Positions 17,228 to 25,740 are shown, numbered from the stretch's first letter. The stretch is 48,144 nucleotides of DNA from an uncultured Burkholderiales bacterium (GCA_903887325.1 CAISPG010000008.1:1-48144), one strand, 5' to 3'. Notes: generated by a model not told the origin, from the sequence alone. Numbers and translations: made by a program.

Positions 17228-17931
17228 GGCTTGCCTTCCCAAGTCTGGTGAATCAGTCGCACCCAGACCATCATGCGGTTGCCGCTGATCTCGGGGACCA
17301 AACCCAAAGATTCATCAATGAATAAACGCATCATTTGAAAACGGCCTTGCGGCAAAGCCTGTTGGAATTGCCCTTGCTGAGCCACCACGCGTTGCGGTGA
17401 GCCGCTTTCACGCAACAGCCGCATCAGCAGGCTGACACTGTCGTGCAAGGCTTTCAAGGGCTCCGACCATTTCAAAATATCCTGACGACGGACATCAGCG
17501 TCGCGTTGTTGCCAGGCGTGGTAACTGGGTAAATCGAAGGCGCAAGTGCCACCCGGCACGGCAACCCGGTTGCGCAAACTGCTGAGGAAATCGCTGTCAG
17601 TCACGCAGTTGCTGATGCGCGCGCTTTGGGTGTTGAAACCTTGCAGGCATTTGTCAATATTGCCTAGCAATTCATCCAGCACCGCGTGCGCCACTGATGG
17701 GTTGCCGCGGTAACTGTTGAACTGGTGTTTATGCCGCTCGAGTTCTTTCAAAATATCCGACTTCAAATCGGAGCGGCCGCCGACATCGACAATTTCAAAC
17801 AATGTGGTGAGGGCAAAATGGTGATCAATTTCCGAGGATCTGAGCAACAAATGTTCAAAACGTCCGAGCAAATATTCCAACCGCAGATAATTGCGAATAC
17901 GCTCGTTAAATGGGTGCTCGTAGAGGATCAC
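17179..17931 (-). CDS. zapD: Cell division protein ZapD
   Basis: Cross-links FtsZ protofilaments and stabilises the Z ring. The 250-residue protein starts VILYEHPFNERIRNYLRLEYL, the standard ZapD N-terminus, so a GTG at 17929-17931 is the preferred start; an ATG further upstream (17985) would add 18 residues that homologues lack. Internal motifs FEIVDVGGRSDLKSDILKELERH and the C-terminal GRFQMMRLFIDES are typical. coaE lies 78 bases upstream on the same strand. The 3' end overlaps mutT by 49 bases, and yacG, which often lies between zapD and mutT, is absent. Confidence 0.94.
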   Translation of the reverse strand: MILYEHPFNERIRNYLRLEYLLGRFEHLLLRSSEIDHHFALTTLFEIVDVGGRSDLKSDILKELERHKHQFNSYRGNPSVAHAVLDELLGNIDKCLQGFNTQSARISNCVTDSDFLSSLRNRVAVPGGTCAFDLPSYHAWQQRDADVRRQDILKWSEPLKALHDSVSLLMRLLRESGSPQRVVAQQGQFQQALPQGRFQMMRLFIDESLGLVPEISGNRMMVWVRLIHQTWEGKPQTAVGNAEFEIELCA

Positions 17932-18009
17932 AAAAAAGCAGACGCCTGAAGGGGTTGAAACAGCGGAAATGATAACCGCTGACAAGCACCTTATGACAAT
18001 CTATGCAGG

Positions 18010-18618
18010 CTAAAAATGCAGTTGAATCGCACTGGCTTGTGTTTGCAGTGCTTGCATACCTTCCACATCATTGCTGACCACCCAGTCTGCGGCAGCCAAT
18101 CTTTGCGCGCGTCCTGCCTGCTGCGCCATGATGTCAAGTACCTGTTCGGGCTTCAATTGACTTCGCTCAACCACGCGGCGCACCTGGGTGTTCTCATCGC
18201 AATCGACCACCAGCACCCGGTCGGCGTGTTGACGCCAATACGAAGATTCAATCAACAAAGGAATATCAATGATTACTAAAGAGACATTTTTATGGCGGAT
18301 TTCTTGTTCTCTGTATTGAATCTCTGCCGAAATCAGCGGGTGCAGCAATGCCTGTAAACGCAGCCGGGCATCTGCCTGGCTGAACACCAGCTCGCGCATG
18401 CGTTCCCGGTTCATGCTGCCGTCGGCGGCGACAAAGTCAGCACCGAAGTCCCGGGCAAGGGCTGCCATGGCTGCGCCGCCGGTAGCGGTAAGTTGGCGGG
18501 AAATCGCATCAGCATCTATGACTTCAATGCCTGTTTCAGCCAAAAGACGGGCCAAAGTAGATTTGCCGCTGCCTATGCCGCCGGTCAAGCCTATGCGTCT
18601 GAATTCCGGTGTGTTCAT
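18010..18618 (-). CDS. coaE: Dephospho-CoA kinase
   Basis: Last step of coenzyme A synthesis: phosphorylates the 3'-hydroxyl of dephospho-CoA. The 202-residue protein has Walker A GLTGGIGSGKST near the start, the substrate motif IDADAISRQ, the P-loop kinase lid region and the VVDCDENTQ-x-R-R-V-x-ER-S segment. It lies between pilC and zapD. In many Burkholderiales pilD (prepilin peptidase) sits between pilC and coaE; here only 26 bases separate the two. Confidence 0.95.
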   Translation of the reverse strand: MNTPEFRRIGLTGGIGSGKSTLARLLAETGIEVIDADAISRQLTATGGAAMAALARDFGADFVAADGSMNRERMRELVFSQADARLRLQALLHPLISAEIQYREQEIRHKNVSLVIIDIPLLIESSYWRQHADRVLVVDCDENTQVRRVVERSQLKPEQVLDIMAQQAGRAQRLAAADWVVSNDVEGMQALQTQASAIQLHF

Positions 18619-18644
18619 GGGCTGGAGTCTATAAGACTGCCGCG

Positions 18645-19769
18645 CTACAAGACTTGCCCGAGCTGGAACACCGGCAAATACAAAGCCACAACCATGCCGC
18701 CGACCAGACCGCCTAGCACCACGACCAGCAAAGGTTCTATCAATTGCGTCAAGCCGTGCACCTGCTGTTCAAGCGCTTCATCCTGCGCATCTGCCGCTCT
18801 GGACAGCAGCACGGTCAGCGTGCCGGATTGCTCGCCGATATCCACCATTTGAATCAATAAAGGCGGGAACAAACCGGTCTTGAGCCCTACAGAAACGGAC
18901 GCGCTGCGCATGGCAGAGGCCAGACTGCTGCCGCGCAATACCGATTGCCTGATATTCAGACACAGCCTGGCATACACCTGGTTTGTGCAAACACCGGCCA
19001 GCACTTCCAGAGCTTCCAGCAGCGGCACGCCTGACTGGGTCAGCATGGACAGACAGCGCGTCCATGCCGTCAGATTAGCGCTGCGAATCAGCCCTGCTAC
19101 CAATGGCATTGACAAAACCCGCAACGCGAATTGCCATTGCCATGTTTCATTGCGGCGGTATTGCCTGCGTAAAACGGTTGCAGTCAGCACGGTCAGCGCC
19201 AGCACCGGCAAGCCCCAGTGCAGCAGCCCCGCACTCAGGCCAAGTATGAAACGCGTGGCAGCAGGCAGTTGTGCGCCGAAAGAGGCAAATATGGATTCAA
19301 ACACCGGCACCACCCAGACCAGGATGACGGTGACCACCAGCGCCGCGATGAACAACACCGCCACCGGGTAGACCAAGGCCATGCTGACTTTGCGTCTGAG
19401 TTGCTGTTGGCGTTCGGTGTGGCTGGCCAGGCGGTTCAGCATGTCGTCCAGGTTACCGGCCAATTCGCCGGCCGCCACCATCTGGCAGTACAGCTTGTCA
19501 AAAACGCCGGTTTGCTGCAAAGCGGTTTCTAATGACTTACCTGCTGAAACCTGCGTGCGCAAGGCTTGCACCACCGGCCCCATGGCTTGGGCATTGACGC
19601 CTTGTTGAATCGTGTCCAAAGACTGCAACAAGGGAACACCTGCGCCGACCAGCGTGGCGAGTTGGCGGGTAAATTCGCAGAGTTGCGCGGCACTGACCCG
19701 CAAATTGCGTGGGCGACTGGATTCACCGGTAGCTAAGGAACGGCGTGAGCCCGGTATTGCATCAGCCAT
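18645..19769 (-). CDS. pilC: Type IV pilus / type II secretion inner-membrane platform protein
   Basis: A GspF/PilC-family platform protein of 374 residues. It has two T2SSF repeats (QLCEFTRQLATLVGAGVPLLQ near residue 27 and WTRCLSMLTQSGVPLLEALEV near residue 230) and three membrane segments (about 175-200, 210-235 and the C-terminal VVVLGGLVGGMVVALYLPVF). It anchors the ATPase PilB on the inner membrane and moves pilin subunits. Its start overlaps the pilB stop by eight bases, so the two are coupled. Length is slightly below the family norm of about 400. It could serve a pilus, a pseudopilus or a DNA-uptake system; the basal-body genes at 41-45 kb suggest one shared machine. Confidence 0.9.
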   Translation of the reverse strand: MADAIPGSRRSLATGESSRPRNLRVSAAQLCEFTRQLATLVGAGVPLLQSLDTIQQGVNAQAMGPVVQALRTQVSAGKSLETALQQTGVFDKLYCQMVAAGELAGNLDDMLNRLASHTERQQQLRRKVSMALVYPVAVLFIAALVVTVILVWVVPVFESIFASFGAQLPAATRFILGLSAGLLHWGLPVLALTVLTATVLRRQYRRNETWQWQFALRVLSMPLVAGLIRSANLTAWTRCLSMLTQSGVPLLEALEVLAGVCTNQVYARLCLNIRQSVLRGSSLASAMRSASVSVGLKTGLFPPLLIQMVDIGEQSGTLTVLLSRAADAQDEALEQQVHGLTQLIEPLLVVVLGGLVGGMVVALYLPVFQLGQVL

Positions 19770-20910
19770 GGGTTGCCGCCTGCACTTCTTCTAAGGTGGT
19801 TTCACCGGCACTCACTTTAAGCAGACCGGCTTGGCGCAGGGTGCGCACGCCGTCTGCCGCCGCTTGTTCTGCCAATGCCTGGGCGCTGGCTTGCTGAAGT
19901 ATCAATTGCTGTATGCCGGGGGTGACCGGCATGACCTGGTGTATGGCCACCCGCCCTTTGTAGCCGTTCAGGCAAGCGGCACAGCCGACGGCACGCCAGC
20001 CGCTGCCGTCAGGCAGCGCTTGTTTACAGGCCGCACACAAGCGGCGCAGCAAGCGTTGCGCGCAAATCAGAATGACGCTGCTGGCCAAATTAAACCCTGC
20101 GATGCCCATGTGGTTCAGGCGTGTCAACGTGGAAGGGGCGTCGTTGGTGTGCAGGGTGGACAGCACCAGGTGACCGGTTTGCGATGCCTTGACCGCAATA
20201 TCTGCCGTCGCCTGGTCCCGGATTTCACCGACCATGAGTATGTCCGGGTCCTGGCGCAGCAAAGCCCTGAGCGCGGTATCAAACGTCAAGCCTATGCGCT
20301 CGTTGAAATTCACCTGGTTGGCGCCGGGCAAGACAATTTCAGACGGGTCTTCGACCGTAGCGATATTCACGCCCGGCGTGTTCAAGTGGTTCAGGCAGGT
20401 GTACAGGGTCACGGTTTTGCCCGATCCTGTCGGCCCGGTGATCAAAACCATGCCATTGGGTTTGGCAATCGCTTGCATCACATGCGCCAGTTCGGTGTCC
20501 GGCAGACCCAATGCAGCAAAGCCGAGTTGGTGAGACTTCTGGTCCAGAATCCGCAACACAATTTTTTCACCATGCAAGGTAGGCAGACTGCTGACCCGTA
20601 TATCCACCATGCGCTGGTTGAGCGGGAGTTGCATGCGACCGTCTTGCGGCAACCGTTTCTCGGCAATGTCCAGACGCGACTGCACCTTGATGCGGGAGAT
20701 GATTTGTTCGCGCAAAGCCGCAGGCGGCGACGGCATTTCATACAACACACCATCCCGGCGTACCCGCACCCGCAACAAGCTGTCAAAGGGCTCGAGGTGT
20801 ATGTCGGAGGCTTGCAGTTCCAATCCCTTAAGCAGCAACTGCGTCAGCCATTCAACCGCCTGCAAGTCTTGAGGCGACGCTTTTTCGCTGTTGATTAACC
20901 GGTTGTTCAT
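19762..20910 (-). CDS. pilB: Compact PilB/GspE assembly ATPase lacking the N-terminal domain
   Basis: The assembly motor ATPase. Of 382 residues, the first ~30 are followed directly by the N2-type domain (LELQASDIHLEP), then the ATPase with Walker A GPTGSGKT (residues 159-166), the Asp box, Walker B (DPDILMVGEIRD) and the His box (TGHLVLSTLHTNDA). A four-cysteine zinc motif C-x2-C ... C-x2-C (LCAACK and GCAAC) is present near residues 310-335. Typical PilB proteins have about 570 residues with an extra N-terminal domain that binds PilM or c-di-GMP; it is missing. The size fits HofB-like proteins. ATG 20908-20910 is preferred; a GTG 18 bases upstream is possible. Confidence 0.9.
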   Translation of the reverse strand: MNNRLINSEKASPQDLQAVEWLTQLLLKGLELQASDIHLEPFDSLLRVRVRRDGVLYEMPSPPAALREQIISRIKVQSRLDIAEKRLPQDGRMQLPLNQRMVDIRVSSLPTLHGEKIVLRILDQKSHQLGFAALGLPDTELAHVMQAIAKPNGMVLITGPTGSGKTVTLYTCLNHLNTPGVNIATVEDPSEIVLPGANQVNFNERIGLTFDTALRALLRQDPDILMVGEIRDQATADIAVKASQTGHLVLSTLHTNDAPSTLTRLNHMGIAGFNLASSVILICAQRLLRRLCAACKQALPDGSGWRAVGCAACLNGYKGRVAIHQVMPVTPGIQQLILQQASAQALAEQAAADGVRTLRQAGLLKVSAGETTLEEVQAATHG

Positions 20911-21040
20911 GCCTGACACTGTAGACACAGCAAGCCTGAATAGGTATCAGTCGAACTTACTCATTCGCAAAGCACAGGTCACTCAAAGCTACTGATAAAA
21001 GAACCGAGAGAGCAAGGAGGCATCTACGGTCTGTAGGTAT

Positions 21041-21679
21041 TTAATCACTGTGATCGAATAAAAAATCTGATAACACATGCAGGTGCTCAGAAAAGTCACT
21101 GATGCCGTGGTCTGATGCTTGCAGCACATAGGTTTGCGCCCACGCAAAGCGGGCGTGCATCTCGCGCCAATCCAGCAGTTCATCGCCTTTGGCGATGACA
21201 GCCAGCAAACGTTCGGGATCAGCCAAGGCGGGAGCCATGAACCTGTCAGTCTCAGACAAACAGTCAAGACCTCGACCGACATACAAGCATTTCATTTCCT
21301 CGATATGGCTGTGTTTGACCTCAATATGTTGGGACGGGTCATGCCAGCACGGATGAACGCCTACGTAGCCGGACAGGTCGCGGGCAGGGTGTACCGCAGG
21401 ATTGAGCAGGACAGCAGCACAGCCGTGTTCTGCTGCTGCCCAGGTGGCATAAAAACCGCCAAGCGAAGAGCCAATGACTGCACAGCTACCGGAAGGCCAG
21501 TCACTCATAATGTCTCGTATAAGTTCAGCGGCCTCTAGCGGTGACACCGGTAATTGCGGACAGGCCAACTGCACACCGGGATGCTGCTTTGCCAGCCATT
21601 GCGCCGTCAACTGCGCTTTGGCAGACAGCGGACTTGAGCGAAAACCGTGCAGGTAAAGCACATGCGTGGTGCTTATCAC
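21041..21679 (-). CDS. YqiA-family alpha/beta hydrolase (esterase)
   Basis: A 212-residue UPF0227/YqiA-type alpha/beta hydrolase. It starts with LYLHGFRSSPLSAKA (oxyanion region), has the nucleophile elbow GSSLGGFYATW, and ends with a catalytic His in ASDHGISDF. Characterised relatives hydrolyse short acyl esters; the physiological substrate is unknown. The start is a GTG (21677-21679) that overlaps the TGA of a 37-codon reading frame directly upstream. No SD-like sequence is obvious apart from this coupling. Confidence 0.85.
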   Translation of the reverse strand: MISTTHVLYLHGFRSSPLSAKAQLTAQWLAKQHPGVQLACPQLPVSPLEAAELIRDIMSDWPSGSCAVIGSSLGGFYATWAAAEHGCAAVLLNPAVHPARDLSGYVGVHPCWHDPSQHIEVKHSHIEEMKCLYVGRGLDCLSETDRFMAPALADPERLLAVIAKGDELLDWREMHARFAWAQTYVLQASDHGISDFSEHLHVLSDFLFDHSD

Positions 21680-21789
21680 GTGAATATCAGGGCCAGATAG
21701 GCCGGGTCATCCAACAAGCTGTTATTGACAAAATTGGCCAGCCTGTAGGTCAGGTAAACCAGCGTGGATGAGAATTCCTGAAAGTCCAT
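21676..21789 (-). CDS. Possible 37-residue small protein upstream of yqiA
   Basis: A short frame from ATG 21787-21789 to TGA 21676-21678, encoding MDFQEFSSTLVYLTYRL and then ANFVNNSLLDDPAYLALIFT. The stop overlaps the yqiA GTG start (GTGA), the same type of overlap seen at truly coupled gene pairs in this window (hisI-hisE, pilM-pilN, pilOP-pilQ, aroK-aroB). Against it, I recognise no family, no ribosome binding site is clear, and it may be the remnant of a longer gene or chance. If real, it is a small protein or leader that couples yqiA translation. Confidence 0.3.
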   Translation of the reverse strand: MDFQEFSSTLVYLTYRLANFVNNSLLDDPAYLALIFT

Positions 21790-21869
21790 GGCGGCATTAT
21801 CAGGCGTTAAAAATCCCGCCAAAATTTTCTTTTTGGCTAAAGTGGTGTTTTGAGAAGAAAGGGAATGCG

Positions 21870-23033
21870 ATGAAAAAAACTTTGACCATCACCGCTCTCG
21901 TGTTGTTGCTGATAGCCGCAGGCTTGCAGTTGAGCGGACACGGCTATATCTGGCGGGCATTGGCTGGCACCTATTTGCAAGGGCACCGCACCGCTTATAT
22001 TGATGACGCAAGAAACTTTGATCAGCGCGTCATCTCAAAGGGAACGTCTTCCCCTTGGCAGAAGGACGCCCGCTACAACCAAAAGCCTTTGGATGCCGCC
22101 ACGCTGGATTATTTAAAGCAATACGGCAGCGCCGCGTTTTTGGTGGTACAAAAAGGCGCTTTGGTACATGAAGAATATTTCTCGCCTTACAACGCGCAAA
22201 GTCTGACCAACTCATTTTCTATGGCGAAAACCATCACCACTTTGCAGACAGGGCTGGCTGTCAATCAAGGCTTCATCAGCAGTTTTGATGCGCCGCTGAC
22301 CGAGCAACTCAAGGAATACGCCAACGACCCGCGCGGACAAAAGGCGACGATTGCGCAACTGTCGGCCATGAAGTCCGGCCATGACTGGGAGGAAAACTAT
22401 GACCTGCCGCTGAACATGACCACCGATTTGTACTTCGGGAAAAATGCTGAGGCACTGGTGTTGTCGCGCGGCTTTGAGCGTGAACCGGGCAGTGAATACG
22501 AATACAGCAGCGGCAGCACCCAGTTACTGGGTGTTTTTCTCAAACGCGCCTTGCAGGCCAAAGAGCCTGGGTTGACCGTCAGCGAACATTTATCCCGCAG
22601 CCTGTGGCAGCCGTTGGGCATGGAAAACGATGCGGTTTACACCATGGACAGGTCTGAAGCCGAGGGCGGCATGGAACGTACTTACTGCTGTATTTTTGCC
22701 AGTGCCCGTGACTTTGCACGCTTCGGACAGTTGCTGTTACAGGACGGTCAATGGAACGGCCAAGCGCTGCTGGACAAGCCCTTCATCGACCGCCTGCGCC
22801 AACCGGATCTGCAAGCGTATTACGGCCATTCTTTATGGATGGATTGGAAGTACAAGCATCCCTTTTACCTGTTGCAGGGCCACGAAGGCCAGTATGTGAT
22901 CGTGGTGCCGTCGCTGGAGCTGGTTGTGGTTCGCACCGGTCAGCACAGGGACAAGAAAACACTGGGCCCCAACGGCAAGCTGCCGCTCGAGATTTACCGT
23001 TTTGTCGATCAGGCGGTGGCACTGGTCCAATAA
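21870..23033 (+). CDS. Membrane-anchored beta-lactamase-fold serine hydrolase
   Basis: A 387-residue class C beta-lactamase-related protein. The N-terminal hydrophobic helix (ITALVLLLIAAGLQL) is a signal anchor, placing the domain in the periplasm. The catalytic S-x-x-K is SMAK at Ser117-Lys120, and a YSS motif at residues 212-214 takes the place of the Y-x-N. The third motif is probably the GHEGQ segment near the C-terminus. Relatives include esterases, D-aminopeptidases and 6-aminohexanoate dimer hydrolase (NylB), which also has S-x-x-K plus Tyr; the S-M-A-K and FARFGQLLLQDGQWNG parts resemble the NylB-like branch. Substrate unknown; it need not confer beta-lactam resistance. ATG 21870 gives the expected signal anchor. 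Confidence 0.82.
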   Translation: MKKTLTITALVLLLIAAGLQLSGHGYIWRALAGTYLQGHRTAYIDDARNFDQRVISKGTSSPWQKDARYNQKPLDAATLDYLKQYGSAAFLVVQKGALVHEEYFSPYNAQSLTNSFSMAKTITTLQTGLAVNQGFISSFDAPLTEQLKEYANDPRGQKATIAQLSAMKSGHDWEENYDLPLNMTTDLYFGKNAEALVLSRGFEREPGSEYEYSSGSTQLLGVFLKRALQAKEPGLTVSEHLSRSLWQPLGMENDAVYTMDRSEAEGGMERTYCCIFASARDFARFGQLLLQDGQWNGQALLDKPFIDRLRQPDLQAYYGHSLWMDWKYKHPFYLLQGHEGQYVIVVPSLELVVVRTGQHRDKKTLGPNGKLPLEIYRFVDQAVALVQ

Positions 23034-23116
23034 GTCTTGTGTCTGCACGCAGGCGACCCGTGGCGTTAGGCGCTGCTATGAAATGATTAAGCTATTGGTT
23101 TTTCAGGAGATTAGCC

Positions 23117-23851
23117 ATGCGCCTCGCCAACAAAACCGTTCTCGTTACTGCCGCCGGTCAGGGCATAGGTCATGCTGCTGTCATGGCCATGGCCGCCGAA
23201 GGCGCGACCGTGTGGGCTACCGATGTCAAACCGGCATTGCTCGAGTCGTTCGCCGGTCACACCAACATTCACACCGCCACACTCGACGTGATGGACAAAG
23301 CCGGCATACACGCGCTGGTTAAGCGCATAGACAAAATAGATGCCGTGTTCAATTGCGCCGGTTATGTGCATAGCAACACCGCGCTGGACGCCACCGACGA
23401 GCAATGGGATTTCGCCATGAATTTGAATGCGCGTTCGCAGTTCTGGATGATCCAGGCGGTACTGCCTAAGATGCTGGCGCAAGGCGGGGGCAGCATCATC
23501 AATATGGCCAGCGTGGCCTCAAGCCTCAAAGGCTTGCCTAACCGTTTTGTTTACGGTGTGAGCAAGGCGGCGGTGATCGGCCTGACCAAAGCTGTGGCGG
23601 CCGATTACGTGGCACAAGGCATACGCTGCAATGCGATTTGCCCCGGCACAGTGGATACGCCATCGCTGCAAGACCGCATCAACAGCCAGGCCGACCCGGT
23701 GCAGGCGCGTAAAAATTTCATCGCCAGACAACCCATGGGCCGTTTGGCGCAAGCGCATGAAATTGCCCCCATCGTCGTGTTTCTGGCATCTGATGAATCC
23801 CGCTTCGCTACCGGCAACGCGTATTCGGTGGACGGCGGCATGACGATTTGA
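23117..23851 (+). CDS. Short-chain dehydrogenase/reductase (SDR), 3-hydroxybutyrate or sugar-acid type
   Basis: A 244-residue classical SDR with a nucleotide-binding T-A-A-G-Q-G-I-G motif at about residues 11-18, the NCAG motif, the catalytic Ser (NMASVASSLKG) and Y-G-V-S-K (Tyr and Lys), and the C-terminal GNAYSVDGGMTI. Asp in WATDVKP at the end of strand 2 points to NAD rather than NADP. The CNAICPGTVDTPSLQDRI block is characteristic of the DHRS6/BDH2 branch and of bacterial 2-keto-3-deoxy-L-fuconate dehydrogenases. No sugar catabolic genes are next to it, so the substrate remains open. A TTTTTCAGGAG ribosome binding site precedes the ATG. Confidence 0.88.
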   Translation: MRLANKTVLVTAAGQGIGHAAVMAMAAEGATVWATDVKPALLESFAGHTNIHTATLDVMDKAGIHALVKRIDKIDAVFNCAGYVHSNTALDATDEQWDFAMNLNARSQFWMIQAVLPKMLAQGGGSIINMASVASSLKGLPNRFVYGVSKAAVIGLTKAVAADYVAQGIRCNAICPGTVDTPSLQDRINSQADPVQARKNFIARQPMGRLAQAHEIAPIVVFLASDESRFATGNAYSVDGGMTI

Positions 23852-23888
23852 ACTCAGCCGCTGCACGCTTTGCCCTGACAATGCCTGC

Positions 23889-25094
23889 ATGACTTCATCT
23901 TTCTCTGAATTGCTGGCGCAGCGCCAGTTCATGCGGTTTTGGCTGGCGCGTATTTTCGGCGTCTCTGCTCATCAGATGCTGATGCTGGCCATCAGTTGGC
24001 ACATGTATGAATTGACCGGCAGCGCCTGGGATCTGGGTCTGGTCGGTTTGTTCCAATTCATCCCGGCGCTGGTCATGGCTTTGCCGGCCGGTCACGTGAT
24101 CGACCGTTTGCACCGGGGCCGTATTTTTGCCACATGCATGCTGGTGCTGGCATTGGTTGCGGTGTTGCTTTGTACAGCTACCTTGCGCGGGCAAGCCAGC
24201 AGAGAATTGATATTTGTTGTCGCCTGGGTGCTGGGTTTGACAAGGGCTTTTCAAATGCCTGCGCAACAAGCCATCACCCCGCTGCTGGTGCCCAAACATT
24301 TGTTTCAACGCGCGATTGCGCTCAGTTCTACCGGCGTTGAAGTCTCTGTCATTGGCGGTCCAGCGATCGGCGGTGTGCTGTATTTGTCCGGCGCTTTGAC
24401 CGTCTACAGCGTGTGTGCGGTGCTGTTCACTTTGTCTATGTTGCTGACCTTATGGGTGCGTTACGAGCACGTGGTGCGCCATAACAGCCTGAGCTGGCAG
24501 TCGCTGTTTGCAGGCGTGGCTTTTGTCTGGGAACGCAAGGTGTTGCTCGGCGCGATTTCTCTGGATTTGTTTGCGGTGCTGCTGGGTGGCGCCACAGCCT
24601 TGCTGCCGATTTTCGCGAGAGATATCTTGCATGTGGGGCCGGATGGATTAGGGTTGCTGCGTGCAGCACCTGCAGCCGGGGCTTTGTGCATGTCCATCAT
24701 CATCACCCGCTGGCCGATTCAACGCCGGGTTGGCTACAAGCTGCTGGCGGCGGTGGCGGTCTTCGGCCTGGCTTCATCTGTGTTTGGCGTATCAGACAGT
24801 TTTGTGTTGTCGCTGGCGGCGCTGGCGGTCACAGGCGCGGCTGACAACATCAGCGTGGTCACGCGTTTGACCTTGATGCAACTGGAAACACCGGACGAGA
24901 TGCGCGGACGTGTGGCTGCGGTCAACGGTGTATTCATCGGCGCTTCCAACGAATTGGGCGAGTTTGAATCAGGTCTGACCGCAGCCTTGTGGGGGCCGGT
25001 GGCATCGGTCGTCGCGGGAGGAGTCGGCACTGTGTTGATAGCGGTCAGCTGGTTAAAACTGTTTCCGGCGCTGGCCAGGCGCGACAAACTTTAA
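23889..25094 (+). CDS. Major facilitator superfamily transporter (EntS-like family)
   Basis: A 401-residue MFS protein with about 12 hydrophobic segments. The start (ELLAQRQFMRFWLARIFGVSAHQMLMLAISWHMYELTGSAWDLGLVGLFQFIPAL) and the VIDRLHRGRIF loop (loop 2-3, MFS signature with D and R) match the EntS/MFS_3 type exporters. The second half starts near WERKVLLGAISLDLFAVLLGG. Such proteins export siderophores or drugs or take part in uptake of unknown molecules; the sequence does not decide. It lies 37 bases downstream of the SDR and may share its transcript. Confidence 0.88.
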   Translation: MTSSFSELLAQRQFMRFWLARIFGVSAHQMLMLAISWHMYELTGSAWDLGLVGLFQFIPALVMALPAGHVIDRLHRGRIFATCMLVLALVAVLLCTATLRGQASRELIFVVAWVLGLTRAFQMPAQQAITPLLVPKHLFQRAIALSSTGVEVSVIGGPAIGGVLYLSGALTVYSVCAVLFTLSMLLTLWVRYEHVVRHNSLSWQSLFAGVAFVWERKVLLGAISLDLFAVLLGGATALLPIFARDILHVGPDGLGLLRAAPAAGALCMSIIITRWPIQRRVGYKLLAAVAVFGLASSVFGVSDSFVLSLAALAVTGAADNISVVTRLTLMQLETPDEMRGRVAAVNGVFIGASNELGEFESGLTAALWGPVASVVAGGVGTVLIAVSWLKLFPALARRDKL

Positions 25095-25191
25095 GCCCTG
25101 CACCACCCCGCAGCATCTAGGGGATTGACCGGTACGCTGCTCAGTTCTGGTGGCTTGGTGCTAACTTTGACGCTCAATCTCGGGTCAATGA

Positions 25192-25740
25192 ATGCTTTTT
25201 AAATCTGTTTTATTTGCATTGTCAGGCGTCTGGCTGTCTTGCGCTGCCTTGGCTGCTGATGATTTTCAGCAGATCGAATACACGCCTCCTGAGATTGACT
25301 ATGACGTGATCAACCGCATGTGGGATTTTGTCAAACACACCACTCATGCGCCCCGCGATCTGCCGCCGCCCAGACTGGTGCTGGACTGGCATGTGCCGCC
25401 GTTTGCGCGCATGGGTTTTCAGTACCCGACCGACAAATTTCCCGAGTATCAAATGCAGATCAGCATTGCGCCGCGAACCATTGAGCAGTACAGCAAGGAA
25501 ATGGTGTCATGGGGCGTAGGACATGAATTGGTGCATTACGTTTTTATCTTGCGTGAAAACCACTGGCACTACGGCCAGGCCACGTTTCAAGACCATCTCA
25601 AACACCATTGCAACCCGGAGTTCAAGCAGATCACCCGGGCCATTGCAGATGAGATCTGGAAGATTTACCACAGCGATACACAGCGCGCCGCCATGTACGA
25701 CGAGGTGGAGAAAAGCTGTTTCAACGAACCTAACCAATAA
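25192..25740 (+). CDS. Secreted protein with HExxH zinc-protease motif, function unknown
   Basis: A 182-residue protein with a Sec signal peptide (SVLFALSGVWLSCAALAA) and two conserved-looking Cys residues in the C-terminal half. Residues 111-115 are H-E-L-V-H in the context GVGHELVHYVFILRENHW, the HExxH zinc motif of zincin metallopeptidases; Glu112 would be the catalytic base. Possible third ligands are the histidines of DHLKHHCNPEF or the Glu of AIADEIW about 40-50 residues later. The first part (YTPPEIDYDVINRMWDF) is unique to me. Zinc peptidase activity is inferred from the motif alone. I do not recognise a named family. Confidence 0.7.
   Translation: MLFKSVLFALSGVWLSCAALAADDFQQIEYTPPEIDYDVINRMWDFVKHTTHAPRDLPPPRLVLDWHVPPFARMGFQYPTDKFPEYQMQISIAPRTIEQYSKEMVSWGVGHELVHYVFILRENHWHYGQATFQDHLKHHCNPEFKQITRAIADEIWKIYHSDTQRAAMYDEVEKSCFNEPNQ

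Noticed and set aside
18645-20910. A complete type II secretion system
   Set aside because: Only the ATPase and the platform protein are here, next to coaE, which is the type IV pilus/Hof arrangement; no gspC-D-G-H-I-J-K genes are nearby.
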